From Paenibacillus sp. FSL H7-0357 (lineage in GTDB: Bacteria > Bacillota > Bacilli > Paenibacillales > Paenibacillaceae), in contig NZ_CP009241.1 of NCBI RefSeq assembly GCF_000758525.1, forward strand, positions 7,483,501-7,547,500: a stretch of 64,000 nt of DNA, in the 5' to 3' direction. Positions 17,866-27,557 of the stretch are shown piece after piece (position 1 is the stretch's first letter; every line of letters starts with the position of its first letter). Made by a program: the position numbers and the translations under genes. Under the pieces are notes generated by a model. It was not told where the DNA came from, made no database searches, and was given only the letters and a program-made list of their open reading frames with translations.

Positions 17866-18486
17866 ATGAACAATACGAACCAGCTGCCACAGACAGAAGT
17901 GATTACACCTAAAATTCTCTATTATGGAACTCCGGTCATTTTGCTAAATACATTAAATGAAGATGGAACAGTAAATATTAGTCCTATTTCTTCATCATGG
18001 GCATTGGGAGATTGTATTGTACTAGGGGTTGGACTGGAGGGGAAAGCGCTTGAAAATTTAGAGCGGCTTCCTGAGTGTGTAATTAATATTCCTAGCCCTT
18101 CCCTTTGGGAGAATGTAGAACAATTAGCGCCTTATACCGGCAAAAACCCCGTTCCAGAACATAAGCAGAAATATGGATTTTCCTATCAAAAAGATAAATA
18201 TGCTATAAGTGGATTGACTCCTGCCCAGTCTATAGCGGTACAACCTGCACGAATTATGGAATGCCCGCTACAAATTGAAGCTCGCGTAAAAAACATTCGA
18301 ATTCCTGAGCATTCTCCGGACTTTGCTATTATTGAGACCCAAGCTGTGCATGTACATGCGCATAAAGAAATTATCCTTGAAGGAGATCATATCGATCCGC
18401 AAAAATGGAGTCCGTTAATCTATAATTTCCGTCATTATTTCGGCCTGGGTCATCAGCTCGGTAAAACCTTTCGGTCAGAAACATAA
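17866..18486 (+). CDS. Flavin reductase-like domain protein
   Basis: A 206-residue FMN-binding split-barrel protein (flavoprotein oxygenase/DIM6 family). The N-terminal barrel is recognisable from PVILLNTLNEDGTVNISPIS followed by ALGDCIVLGVGLEGKALENL. Such proteins reduce FMN or use it to act on small substrates. AGGAGGAGAAC precedes the ATG. Divergent from the ArsR-type regulator with 98 bp between starts, suggesting local control. Confidence 0.85.
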   Translation: MNNTNQLPQTEVITPKILYYGTPVILLNTLNEDGTVNISPISSSWALGDCIVLGVGLEGKALENLERLPECVINIPSPSLWENVEQLAPYTGKNPVPEHKQKYGFSYQKDKYAISGLTPAQSIAVQPARIMECPLQIEARVKNIRIPEHSPDFAIIETQAVHVHAHKEIILEGDHIDPQKWSPLIYNFRHYFGLGHQLGKTFRSET

Positions 18487-18508
18487 ATCCAAGACATTCC
18501 GTAACAAG

Positions 18509-18546
18509 AAGACAGACTGCCAAGGGTATCCTTCGCAGTCTGTCTT
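18509..18546. terminator. Bidirectional intrinsic terminator
   Basis: Perfect 12-bp stem AAGACAGACTGC/GCAGTCTGTCTT between the convergent flavin-reductase-like and HprK-like genes. Confidence 0.8.
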
Positions 18547-18565
18547 TCTACCCTATCCCCTATGC

Positions 18566-19483
18566 TCACGGCTGCATCCCGTCTTCGATCCGCTTCATGA
18601 AATCTTCAACGGCGCTGTAGCCGAGCTGCTTCAGGTACCAATTGTTAGCGGCTGCCTCGATCAGACCGGCGACATCACGACCCGGCTGAAGCTGGACCTC
18701 GATATGCGGAATTTGGACACCAAGATATTCGGTGAACTGAGGAACCAGCTCCAGCTCATTATTCAGAGAATTTTCCCGCCATGGGGACAGCTCAATGTCG
18801 AGTACGATTCGCGTCTCGTCCTGAAAAGCCCTGCGCCCGTATTGGCGTACGACATTAATCAGCCCGATGCTCCGCAGCGCCAGGAACTCGCGTGTTGTCT
18901 CATTATGCGTCCCGAGCAGCGTAGCCGGCCCCAGCTTCTTAAGCACCACTATATCGTCCGCCACGAACCGGTGGCCTCTTCTAATAAGCGTGTGTGCGGT
19001 TTCGCTTTTGCCGATCCCGGACTTGCCCCTGAGCAGAATTCCTATGCCCGATACGTTGACGCATACGCCATGGATCGACAGCTCGGGCGCCAGTGTCTTC
19101 ACCAGATAGCTGTCCAGCTTGGCTATGAACTCGGTTGTCGTATCTGCTGTCCGTAGCAGGGGAATGCCCTCCTGATCGCAGAACAGGGTCAGATAAGGGA
19201 TCTCCTGCTGGCCTGTCGTCACAATGAAACACGGCGGATGATATTTGACGATATTCCCGATATGCAGCCTGCGTTCTTCTACGCTTAGCGTCAATAAATA
19301 ATTAATTTCCTTGCGCCCGAGCACTTGCACCCGCTCCATGGGAAAGAAATCAAAATATCCCACAAACTCAAGCCCCGGTCTATGCGTCCGCGGACGGGTA
19401 ATTAAACGGTCCATACGGCTGGAACCCGCAAGCACCTCCAAATGAAACTTTTCCGTAAGGCTTTGAACGGTGATCGACTTCAT
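18566..19483 (-). CDS. HPr kinase/phosphorylase homologue (HprK paralogue)
   Basis: A 305-residue protein aligned along its full length with HprK, the bifunctional enzyme that phosphorylates HPr on Ser46 for carbon catabolite control. Visible features: IHGV near residue 138 with the conserved His, P-loop GKSGIGKS (153-160), HRFVADD (171-177) and the C-terminal PGRDVAGLIEAAANN. The second signature, usually LEIRGLGIIN, reads LALRSIGLIN (201-210), so the conserved Glu and Gly are lost. It is not beside lgt, the usual hprK neighbour. It is probably a diverged second copy, possibly altered in one of the two activities. Confidence 0.82.
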   Translation of the reverse strand: MKSITVQSLTEKFHLEVLAGSSRMDRLITRPRTHRPGLEFVGYFDFFPMERVQVLGRKEINYLLTLSVEERRLHIGNIVKYHPPCFIVTTGQQEIPYLTLFCDQEGIPLLRTADTTTEFIAKLDSYLVKTLAPELSIHGVCVNVSGIGILLRGKSGIGKSETAHTLIRRGHRFVADDIVVLKKLGPATLLGTHNETTREFLALRSIGLINVVRQYGRRAFQDETRIVLDIELSPWRENSLNNELELVPQFTEYLGVQIPHIEVQLQPGRDVAGLIEAAANNWYLKQLGYSAVEDFMKRIEDGMQP

Positions 19484-19695
19484 ATTGTTCTCCTCCTGCG
19501 GCTAGGGCGTATCTGGATACGCCTACTATTCAATAGTACGGTTTCGGATATATTCAACAGCCGAATGGTACTTTCCTGTATTAATCCCCTTAATATCTTG
19601 TAATCTTTCCATGCTGATTATATATTAAAATCAATATATAAGACTCTAGACCCACATAGATTCAAATTACTAATAATAGCAAGAGGGTGCACCTA

Positions 19696-21354
19696 TTGGC
19701 TTTGGAGTCGTGGATTGATTTGATGCTTTGCTTCATTTTATTTCTTTTGTTCGTATACATATTTGCTTCGGTCACGATTACAAATCTGCATAAAGTATAT
19801 TTGGCATTTCATTTTTTCATGATGATATGGCCTTACTGCCAGTTCGCCATCAGATCCGCCCAGGACCCCATTTACCAATTGTTTTATGTGAAGCTTGCCT
19901 TTGTGGATGCTTCTCTGCTGACTGCCGGCTGGATCTTCTTCACCATTCTTATCTCGGGCCAATCGCAATTTCTCAAGCGGAAAATATTAATGCTCCTGTT
20001 CATCCCGGCAATTATCTCATCGCTCGGTGTGGTGCTGAATCCCAATGGCTGGTTTGTTCTCCCGGTAAACGGCGGATATGTCGAAAGAATCTATGGTCCT
20101 ATTTTTTGGATCAATATTTCAATCCTCGTTATCCATGCCATCGTATCCTTATATATCATTTATGTAGCCCTGGTCTCCGATCAGGCGCCGCGGATTAAAA
20201 ACCAGGTCATGTACATGCTGAAAGGGATACTGGCAGTGACCGTATTTCTTATGCTCGATATCTTCCTGAATGTTGTACTAGATGATTATTTGCCCGTCAT
20301 CCCGGGGTTCACCTCTTTGGGTATTGTGATCTCAGCTATTTTCTTTGTGATTACAATCCATCAGGATAAAGTGTTTGATATTGTGACCATCGCCCACCAG
20401 GATATTATAGATACGTTGGAGTATGGGATTCTAGTGCTTGATGATCATGAAAAGGTGGTGGAAATCAATCAGGCTCTGCGCCCCCTCCTGCTAATGGAGG
20501 CCGGTGACCTGTTCGACATGTCCGGCATCTTGCCCGGCAGCACCGTAGAGAACGCAAACTTCCTGCTTCGTTACCGGGAATGTCCCGATGAGGTAGCTGA
20601 GATTGAGCTCTGGCAGCCTGAGGTCCAGCTATACATCCACATTCATGCCGCGCCCATTATGGTTAATGCTGTCAGGGTGGGGCGGATCATCACGTTCCAG
20701 GATATGAGCGAACTTCGCCGTCTCATTGAGGAGACTAATCATCAGAACAGCATTCTGCAGGAAAGAAACGAATCTTTAATCAAGGTCCAGGAGGAGTTGT
20801 TTCAGACCAACCGCAAGCTTACGAAGATGGCGATCACCGACAGCTTGACAGGATGCTATAATCGTCACTATTTGACCCAACAGCTGGAGAGTGAAGTGAC
20901 CAAGAACCAGGAATACCGAGCCCCTTCGACACTTATCCTGATAGATATCGATTTCTTTAAAGCAGTCAATGATCGTTACGGTCATTTGGCCGGAGATGCG
21001 GTGATTTGCGGTACGGTAGAGATCCTGCAGCAAACGCTTCGGCAAGATGACATCTTAGCCCGTTATGGAGGAGAGGAATTCATTATTTATTTACCGGATA
21101 CGGATGAGTCACAGGCACTGCTCCTGGCTGAACAGCTCAAAGCGAACATAGAATTCAATAAGATGAGTATCGAAAATGTGGATCAGCCAGTGTCGGTCAC
21201 CATTAGTATGGGTCTTCTAAGTATCAGTGATTTCACAGCCCGGCAGCCAAGGGACGCGGCTGCCTACTTAAGTGATTTGTTCAAATCGGTGGACGAAGCC
21301 TTATACGAAGCTAAAGATCAAGGCCGCAACCGGATTGTTTCCATTCGAGGATAA
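19696..21354 (+). CDS. Diguanylate cyclase with 7TM sensor and PAS domain
   Basis: About 552 residues: seven N-terminal membrane helices of the histidine-kinase-7TM type (residues 1-225), a PAS-like region (about 235-350), a short coiled coil, then a GGDEF domain (about 380-550). The active-site loop is GGEEF in RYGGEEFIIYL, and an inhibitory-site RxxD (RQDD) lies five residues before RYGGEEF's arginine-tyrosine pair, so synthesis of cyclic di-GMP with product inhibition is expected. AAGAGGGTG is well spaced from the TTG at 19696, preferred over the GTG at 19687. The sensed signal is unknown. Confidence 0.88.
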   Translation: MALESWIDLMLCFILFLLFVYIFASVTITNLHKVYLAFHFFMMIWPYCQFAIRSAQDPIYQLFYVKLAFVDASLLTAGWIFFTILISGQSQFLKRKILMLLFIPAIISSLGVVLNPNGWFVLPVNGGYVERIYGPIFWINISILVIHAIVSLYIIYVALVSDQAPRIKNQVMYMLKGILAVTVFLMLDIFLNVVLDDYLPVIPGFTSLGIVISAIFFVITIHQDKVFDIVTIAHQDIIDTLEYGILVLDDHEKVVEINQALRPLLLMEAGDLFDMSGILPGSTVENANFLLRYRECPDEVAEIELWQPEVQLYIHIHAAPIMVNAVRVGRIITFQDMSELRRLIEETNHQNSILQERNESLIKVQEELFQTNRKLTKMAITDSLTGCYNRHYLTQQLESEVTKNQEYRAPSTLILIDIDFFKAVNDRYGHLAGDAVICGTVEILQQTLRQDDILARYGGEEFIIYLPDTDESQALLLAEQLKANIEFNKMSIENVDQPVSVTISMGLLSISDFTARQPRDAAAYLSDLFKSVDEALYEAKDQGRNRIVSIRG

Positions 21355-21394
21355 GGACTTATATCCGGGATAGAGCCTTTATCCTACTGTATAC

Positions 21395-21425
21395 AAAAAG
21401 TTGAACCGTACGAAACGGTTCAACT
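21395..21425 (-). terminator. Terminator of mqo
   Basis: Perfect 11-bp stem AGTTGAACCGT/ACGGTTCAACT with loop ACGAA, followed by a T-tract on the minus strand, just past the mqo stop codon. Confidence 0.85.
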
Positions 21426-21435
21426 CAAGGATAGT

Positions 21436-22938
21436 TTATGGGGTCGTTTGCGGTTCTTTTTCACTTAGACCAAGTGTCTGCGTTAGGGAAGCCAGAATCT
21501 CCTGGAGCAATTCCGGGTTGTCCTCCAGTGAAACGCCGTAAGAAGGAATCATTTCTTTTATTTTCGGCTCCCATTGCTTGATATGCTGCGGGAAACATTT
21601 CTCCAGTACTTCCAGCATCACGTGAACGGCAGTAGAAGCACCTGGAGAAGCGCCCAGCAGCGCAGCTACCGACCCATCGGCGGCACTCACTACTTCGGTA
21701 CCAAATTGGAGCGTTCCTTTACCACCCTCCGTATCTTTGATCACCTGTACACGTTGGCCTGCTGCCACCATACTCCAGTCTGCACTTTTGGCGTTCGGAA
21801 TAAACTCGCGTATTTCATCCATACGTTGTTCATTCGATAACATTAACTGCTGGATCAGATATTTGGTCAAGGACATTTCTTTTACGCCTGCCGCCAGCAT
21901 GGTGAGGAGATTATTCGGTTTTACGGAACCGATCAAATCCAAATTCGAACCCGTCTTCAGGAACTTTGGCGAGAAGCCGGCAAACGGTCCGAACAGCAGT
22001 GCTTTTTTGTTGCCGATATAACGGGTATCCAGATGCGGGACAGACATTGGCGGAGCCCCAAGCTTGGCTTTACCGTATACTTTTGCATGATGCTGTGCGA
22101 CGACTTCCGGATTGTGGCAGACCATAAATAATCCGCTTACCGGAAATCCGCCAATATGTTTGGACTCTGGAATGCCGGTTTTTTGCAGTAAGGATAAGCT
22201 GCCGCCTCCAGCCCCGATAAAGACGAATTTGGCGGTATGGTACTCAATTTTACCGTTATCCAGATTATGCACTTTAACCTTCCACATGCCGTCGCTGGTC
22301 CGTTTAATATCCTTGATCCCATGCTTATAGTTGATTTCGACGTTTTGGCTTTTTAGATGATCAAACAACAGGCGCGTCAAGGCGCCAAAGTTGACATCTG
22401 TTCCCGAGTCGATCTTGGTTGCAGCTACCGGTTCATTCGATGTACGGCCTTCCATCATCAGCGGAATCCATTCCTTCAGCTTCGCAGGGTCATCGGAATA
22501 CTCCATCCCCTGAAACAGAGGATTTTTTGATAGCGCTTTAAATCTCCTGTTCAAATAAGAGACGTCCTTTTCCCCTTGCACCCAACTCATGTGCGGAAGC
22601 GGCATAATGAAGTCCTGCGGATGACGAATCAAGTTGCGTTCCACCAGATAAGACCAGAACTGTCTGGAAAGCTGGAACTGTTCATTGATTTTTACAGCTT
22701 TGCTGATATCTATGGATCCGTCGTACTTTTCGGAAGTATAGTTGAGCTCACACAGTGCCGCATGGCCCGTACCTGCATTGTTCCATTCGTTAGAGCTTTC
22801 TTCTCCCGCGCCTGCAAGCTTCTCAAACACTTTAATTTCCCATTCCGGTGCTAACTCTTTCAGCAAAGCTCCCAAAGTCGCGCTCATGACTCCGGCACCA
22901 ATTAAGATAATGTCTGTTTTTTTCTGTTCGCTGCTCAT
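21436..22938 (-). CDS. mqo: Malate:quinone oxidoreductase
   Basis: A 500-residue FAD-dependent membrane-associated enzyme that oxidises malate to oxaloacetate and passes electrons to quinone, replacing or supplementing soluble malate dehydrogenase in the TCA cycle. The FAD motif [20 protein letters not shown] begins at residue 9. Family-typical stretches are [36 protein letters not shown] and [20 protein letters not shown]. Full family length. Start ATG at 22938. Monocistronic, ended by the hairpin at 21395. Confidence 0.95.
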   Translation of the reverse strand: MSSEQKKTDIILIGAGVMSATLGALLKELAPEWEIKVFEKLAGAGEESSNEWNNAGTGHAALCELNYTSEKYDGSIDISKAVKINEQFQLSRQFWSYLVERNLIRHPQDFIMPLPHMSWVQGEKDVSYLNRRFKALSKNPLFQGMEYSDDPAKLKEWIPLMMEGRTSNEPVAATKIDSGTDVNFGALTRLLFDHLKSQNVEINYKHGIKDIKRTSDGMWKVKVHNLDNGKIEYHTAKFVFIGAGGGSLSLLQKTGIPESKHIGGFPVSGLFMVCHNPEVVAQHHAKVYGKAKLGAPPMSVPHLDTRYIGNKKALLFGPFAGFSPKFLKTGSNLDLIGSVKPNNLLTMLAAGVKEMSLTKYLIQQLMLSNEQRMDEIREFIPNAKSADWSMVAAGQRVQVIKDTEGGKGTLQFGTEVVSAADGSVAALLGASPGASTAVHVMLEVLEKCFPQHIKQWEPKIKEMIPSYGVSLEDNPELLQEILASLTQTLGLSEKEPQTTP

Positions 22939-23177
22939 AAAAAACCTTCCTTATCTCTTTTATATTTGCAAAAAAGAGCCAGACCGGCTGCTTAGGGACT
23001 GTAAGAGGCAAGGCTCCACTCAGGAATACTATTAAAAACGTTATCGGCTGTTATCAGATAATTATATACAATTTGAAGCAAATAAAAAATCAAAAGTTTG
23101 CACAATCCGTATGACATTTATATGCAGATGTTTGATATGGGAATACCGGATTATTCGCTTTCGGCTTGACCCGTTAC

Positions 23178-23219
23178 GTTTACACTTGTAAACTATAACT
23201 ATCGTTTACAGACGTAAAC
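23178..23219. promoter_or_regulatory. Pair of BlaI/MecI-type operators
   Basis: GTTTACA-CT-TGTAAAC (23178-23193) is a perfect TACAnnTGTA-core operator. GTTTACA-GA-CGTAAAC (23204-23219) is a second copy with one mismatch, centred 26 bp downstream. They lie immediately upstream of the BlaI-like gene, consistent with autorepression. The 308-bp spacer 22939-23246 that contains them also carries the mqo upstream region and no other gene. Confidence 0.8.
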
Positions 23220-23246
23220 AAAAATCATTGAAAAAAGGTGAAGACA

Positions 23247-23624
23247 ATGCAGGAGTCCCCACGCATTACCGAGGCCGAAAGCGAAGTGATGAAGCTCCTC
23301 TGGCAAAAAGAGCCTTTGTCCGCAAATGAGATTATTTCTAAGCTGACGCAGCAGATGCAGTGGTCGGATCAGACGATTAAAACCTTTCTGAACCGGCTGC
23401 ATAAGAAAAAGGCGATTGCATTCGAGAAGTCTGGCCGGAACTATCTCTACTATCCGCTGGTTTCACACGATGAATACTTAAAAACTGAAAATCGTTCTTT
23501 CCTGGACAGGGTTTATAAAGGGGCCGTCGGTATGTTGTGCGCGAAATTTCTCGAAGAAGAGAACCTCTCGGAGAAAGAAATTGAGGAGCTTCAACAACTT
23601 TTGGAGAAAAAGAAGAACTCATGA
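23247..23624 (+). CDS. BlaI/MecI family transcriptional repressor
   Basis: A 125-residue winged-helix repressor (ITEAESEVMKLLWQKEPLSA, QTIKTFLNRLHKKKAIAFEK) with the C-terminal dimerisation and cleavage region (NLSEKEIEELQQLLEKK). In beta-lactam systems the partner BlaR1 triggers its cleavage. AAGGTG precedes the ATG at 23247; the upstream GTG at 23238 lies within that site. It overlaps the BlaR1-like gene by four bases (ATGA). Operators of the family type lie directly upstream. Confidence 0.92.
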   Translation: MQESPRITEAESEVMKLLWQKEPLSANEIISKLTQQMQWSDQTIKTFLNRLHKKKAIAFEKSGRNYLYYPLVSHDEYLKTENRSFLDRVYKGAVGMLCAKFLEEENLSEKEIEELQQLLEKKKNS

Positions 23625-25864
23625 AATCTATCGACACCTTTTTCCTCCTCTTCCTGGCCGCGTCCCTGGCTTCAACGGTCATCCTGCTATTGTTGCTCTT
23701 GGCCCGGAAGCTGTTCCTCAAGCGTCTTAGCCCTAGAATCCTGCATGCATTGTGGTTTATCGTTTTGATTAAGCTGCTGGTTCCCTTCGCTCCGCAAAGC
23801 CCTGTCAGCCTATTCAATCTAATACCGCAAGCGTTGCCTGTGGAATGGAGTCTGGAGCAAAAGAATACCCTCCCGATGCTTTCTTCCGAATCCGACTCCA
23901 GTACGAAGGTGACAGTAACGGATAGTGGAGAAAAAACCTTGCGTCCAGACACTGTCCCGATCCGTTCGGGAGAACAAGGTTCGTCTATTGCACAGCAGTC
24001 TCCTCAAGAGAACATCTATGAGAAAGTTCGCGATGGGCTGAGCGGGTTAGCAGTAAGCACGCTTGTTTGGCTTGCAGGACTCCTTTTTTTCGGTTCATAC
24101 TCCCTGTTCTTCACGCTCAAATTCAGAAGCAGGGCCGGAACCTCCCGCAAGTCAGACAACCCGGAGGTGCTCTCCGTTCTCGCGGCGTGCCTAGAGAAAT
24201 TAGGCATTCGCCAAACCATTCCCGTCTATGAAACGAGCAGTCTTCGCAGCCCGTGTCTCTATGGCTTAATGAAGCCGAGAATTTATTTGCCCGAAGATAT
24301 CGTCGCAATTGCCGATACAAGGCAGCTCACACATATTCTGCTGCATGAGCTGACCCACTATCAACGCAAAGACTTATGGTTCAACTCCCTGTGGACGTTA
24401 GCGGTCTGGCTCCATTGGTACAATCCGCTGGTTTGGCTGGCCATGAAAAAAATGAATGCCGATCGGGAGGTCGCCTGCGACGCAGGCGTGCTTGAGGTGC
24501 TGGGTGAAAAAGAAGCTGCGTCGTACGGTATGACACTTCTTATGCTGTCGCGCTTATTTTCCAGAACCTCTGCCCCGCGGGTCAATCTTTCGCATTTCTT
24601 TGAGCACCAGAATGAAACGAAACGGAGAGTGACGATGATCGCCAAGTTCAAAAAAGGTTCGTACAAGCTATCCGCCGCCGCTATTCTCTTGGTGCTTGCC
24701 TTGAGCATCGTCTTGCTCACCAATGGAGCACAAGATGCAAATGGCACGCAACCGGATGTTAATATCCATGCAACAGACTCCCAGAAGCAAACTGTTTCTT
24801 CATTCAGGATCGTCAGACCGATTGACTCGTTCAAATGGTTTAACCGTCTAGACCGGGCGATTGTTTTTTCCAAATTCGACTTTAATGTACCTGACTATCT
24901 GCCCGAAGGTTACCAGCTTGAGAATGTGACATTGAGTGAGCTATTCTCCAAAGCGAACCAAGTTGACCTCATTGATACAGTAACCATTACTTATGTGTCC
25001 CATTTCGGACAAGAAGATGAGAAAAGATTCGAGATGCTCGCCTCCAAAGGCAAGGGTAATATGCTGGAGCACAAGTTATTGTGGGGCGCTCCATATTCCC
25101 AAGAGGACACAGCCTCTCCTTCTTACCGGCAGGAGGTGGTTGCGATGGGCAATATCCAAGGCACTCTATTCACGGCAAAACAAGTCAACGGGCGTAAGCC
25201 GGGGACGGGCATAAGCTACATCTGGCAAGACAAGGATATAGCATATGCGGTCAATTTCGATAGCCTGTTCACACAAGAGGAGCTATCGAAAGTCGCGCAA
25301 TCCTTTGTTTCTCCGCAGCAGGTTCAGCATGTCCGCTACGATGGGGAGGGAAATTCTTTTCCTCTATACGACGAAAAAGATTTGCTCGAAGCGAAGAATA
25401 TTCTCGGCTTTAACGTGAAGTTCCCGTTTGACTTGCCCGACACCCAGCTTACGCTGGCCGACTCGGTATTGCTGAAAGCCGGAGACCAGAACACAGGGTT
25501 CTCGTTCAGACAGACCTCGGATGCCCTGTGGAATGACTATCGGGCACCTTACGATTCCAAAATCTATGATATGAACGATGTACTTTCGCTTTATCAGAGC
25601 AAAGCTCCACTGTTCAATGCGTCCAAGCTCTCGTTCATTCGGAAACTGGAGATTAACGGCATCGAAATTTCAGCTTATGCTGATAACGCTCATGTATACT
25701 CTGGACCTTTCTATGCTGGCAGCGGCTCAGACAAAACAAAGATAAAAACTCAAACTTATTACTTCTGGGAGCAGAACGGTCTGTACTATGCTGCCAACTT
25801 CCTGGGTATGGATAAAGACCAGGAACTAAACCTGAAGGCTTTAGTTCTCGCTCCTGTTCAATAG
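23621..25864 (+). CDS. BlaR1-like M56 metallopeptidase with non-PBP sensor region
   Basis: A 747-residue membrane protein. Hydrophobic segments lie near residues 8-30, 40-58, 142-165 and 345-365. The M56 zinc motif HELTH (about 241-245) with downstream EVACD supports an active peptidase. The extracellular C-terminal 350 residues are not the penicillin-binding transpeptidase-like sensor of BlaR1/MecR1. Instead they contain two stretches beginning NVPDYLPEGYQLENV and NVKFPFDLPDTQLTL, like DUF4367-type domains. The pair therefore probably senses something other than beta-lactams and relieves BlaI-type repression. Confidence 0.85.
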   Translation: MKSIDTFFLLFLAASLASTVILLLLLLARKLFLKRLSPRILHALWFIVLIKLLVPFAPQSPVSLFNLIPQALPVEWSLEQKNTLPMLSSESDSSTKVTVTDSGEKTLRPDTVPIRSGEQGSSIAQQSPQENIYEKVRDGLSGLAVSTLVWLAGLLFFGSYSLFFTLKFRSRAGTSRKSDNPEVLSVLAACLEKLGIRQTIPVYETSSLRSPCLYGLMKPRIYLPEDIVAIADTRQLTHILLHELTHYQRKDLWFNSLWTLAVWLHWYNPLVWLAMKKMNADREVACDAGVLEVLGEKEAASYGMTLLMLSRLFSRTSAPRVNLSHFFEHQNETKRRVTMIAKFKKGSYKLSAAAILLVLALSIVLLTNGAQDANGTQPDVNIHATDSQKQTVSSFRIVRPIDSFKWFNRLDRAIVFSKFDFNVPDYLPEGYQLENVTLSELFSKANQVDLIDTVTITYVSHFGQEDEKRFEMLASKGKGNMLEHKLLWGAPYSQEDTASPSYRQEVVAMGNIQGTLFTAKQVNGRKPGTGISYIWQDKDIAYAVNFDSLFTQEELSKVAQSFVSPQQVQHVRYDGEGNSFPLYDEKDLLEAKNILGFNVKFPFDLPDTQLTLADSVLLKAGDQNTGFSFRQTSDALWNDYRAPYDSKIYDMNDVLSLYQSKAPLFNASKLSFIRKLEINGIEISAYADNAHVYSGPFYAGSGSDKTKIKTQTYYFWEQNGLYYAANFLGMDKDQELNLKALVLAPVQ

Positions 25865-25921
25865 GTCTGAGTAGCTTCTCCTTGTTGTTATATCAGATTG
25901 GCGGAAAGTAAGAAAAGCAGA

Positions 25922-25967
25922 AAAAGACGACATTCATCCGCAGCTTGGCGAATGAATGTCGTCTTTT
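25922..25967. terminator. Intrinsic terminator after the BlaR1-like gene
   Basis: Perfect 16-base arms AAAAGACGACATTCAT/ATGAATGTCGTCTTTT between convergent genes. Confidence 0.85.
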
Positions 25968-26042
25968 AGGAGGTTCCACTGCTCTGGGGGAGCTTTAGAA
26001 GCTCATGAGCTTCAAAATCCGTTAGCGATATTTGACAATCAG

Positions 26043-27557
26043 TTACTCTATTAATTCAATATGTGATTTCAAGTCTAGTTGTAACGAATTTACAGAATAC
26101 CAATTCCTGAATCCAATTCCAATCGCAGTTAAATCGGAAAGCATATTTGTTCTGTAAACTTCTACAATAGATGTATCTTGATCAGCAACAGAAAATACAT
26201 AATCTCCATTATTCTCAAGTCTCACTTGTAATATCTCAACATTCCGAACTACATTATAACTAAATATCGGATCAATAGATTTGGATAAAACAACTTTTTC
26301 ATTGTTAAAGATCCCCCAAATATATGTCTCACCAAGTTTTGTTCTAAAGATAATACCCGCTTGATATGCAGACACTTTAGGTTCTTGTGCAATAGAAATC
26401 TGTACATTATATATAAAATTTTGATTAGGCTTTATATGATACATAAATTTAGGAGAATTATTGTAATCATATTCTTTATCAGTTTGAATGCAAAACTTAA
26501 TAATATCTTCGTCAGACTGTATAATACCTTCTTCATTATTTTCTGCGTTCCATTTCATTTCAGGCATTTCTTTCTGTTGTATTTCCCGTAATGAATAAAG
26601 CATAATTAAAACTTCTTTTAAATAAGTTTTTAAAGAATTCTCTAGTATTATTGCTTTTTCTGAGTTCACTTGTACACTAAATGATCGGTTTTCTGTAATT
26701 AAGCTTTTTAAATAAACTGAAATAACTGTTTTCCATTCTTTAATAAGTTGCGCAGATGTCTCCTCTATTTTTTCTATTAAGGTACTATTTACTGAAAAAC
26801 GCTTAAATTGTATCACTAATTCTGCGTTAAGGACTTCCTTTGATTTAACCATTCCTAATAACTTGGTGCCAATGTATTCAGTAGTTATTCCACTGTTGTT
26901 CTCTTGGTGCTGTTCCATTGCTATAATCTCATTATTTATCGGTGCATTTAGGATCTCGTTTATACAGGTAATAAGTAATTCTGATTCTAGGGGTTCTAAA
27001 TGTAAGCTTTCAATTGAAAAAAAGCATTCTGTATTATATGTTTCATGAGAGGATGTCGCCAAACTTTCTAACATTTCCGTAGTGATAACAAATTCATCAT
27101 ATTTATAACCTTCATTTTTCTTTTGTGCACTGTCCATAATATAATAAACCCCTGTTGTGGCATTGTACCCTTTAATTAAAAATAAATGCATCCAATCAGA
27201 TACATTATAATGATGACTGTAATAAAGCGTTTTCAAGTTGCCGAAGACTAGAACTGGTCTTTGGAGATCTATTTGTTCCCTAATAATCGTATGTATATCT
27301 CTGCACAGGGGGAAATAATGTACCTTTAGACCTAAAAGACTCATAACTTCTTCAGTGTTCTTACAAAACTGGTTAAAATCAATTTTTAAATTCGAACTAT
27401 GATATAACTCAAAACACTTCTGAAGAATTAGATAATAGTTTGAAAAGTAACTCCTTTTCCCCTCTGCAACAATTAATAACGTTTTTTCTAGACAATTCAC
27501 CTGATCAAGTAAATAATTATCTTTGTTTGGACGAATAAAAGGTAAAATTAAAGTCAT
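26043..27557 (-). CDS. BtrH_N-like acyltransferase/peptidase-fold protein with lectin-like C-terminus
   Basis: A 504-residue AT-rich gene unlike its neighbours in codon use. The N-terminal 190 residues resemble the BtrH N-terminal domain of butirosin biosynthesis, a papain-like fold: QVNCLEK with Cys22, DWMHLFLIKGYN with His124, YYIMDS with Asp142, a credible catalytic triad. Residues about 200-330 are helical. Residues 345-500 look like a concanavalin/DUF1349-type beta sandwich (YQAGIIFRTKLGETYIWGIF, TAIGIGFRNW). BtrH-like proteins usually sit in peptide or polyketide clusters; this one stands alone. The ATG at 27555-27557 is best spaced from GGAG. The fold assignment is tentative. Confidence 0.6.
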   Translation of the reverse strand: MTLILPFIRPNKDNYLLDQVNCLEKTLLIVAEGKRSYFSNYYLILQKCFELYHSSNLKIDFNQFCKNTEEVMSLLGLKVHYFPLCRDIHTIIREQIDLQRPVLVFGNLKTLYYSHHYNVSDWMHLFLIKGYNATTGVYYIMDSAQKKNEGYKYDEFVITTEMLESLATSSHETYNTECFFSIESLHLEPLESELLITCINEILNAPINNEIIAMEQHQENNSGITTEYIGTKLLGMVKSKEVLNAELVIQFKRFSVNSTLIEKIEETSAQLIKEWKTVISVYLKSLITENRSFSVQVNSEKAIILENSLKTYLKEVLIMLYSLREIQQKEMPEMKWNAENNEEGIIQSDEDIIKFCIQTDKEYDYNNSPKFMYHIKPNQNFIYNVQISIAQEPKVSAYQAGIIFRTKLGETYIWGIFNNEKVVLSKSIDPIFSYNVVRNVEILQVRLENNGDYVFSVADQDTSIVEVYRTNMLSDLTAIGIGFRNWYSVNSLQLDLKSHIELIE

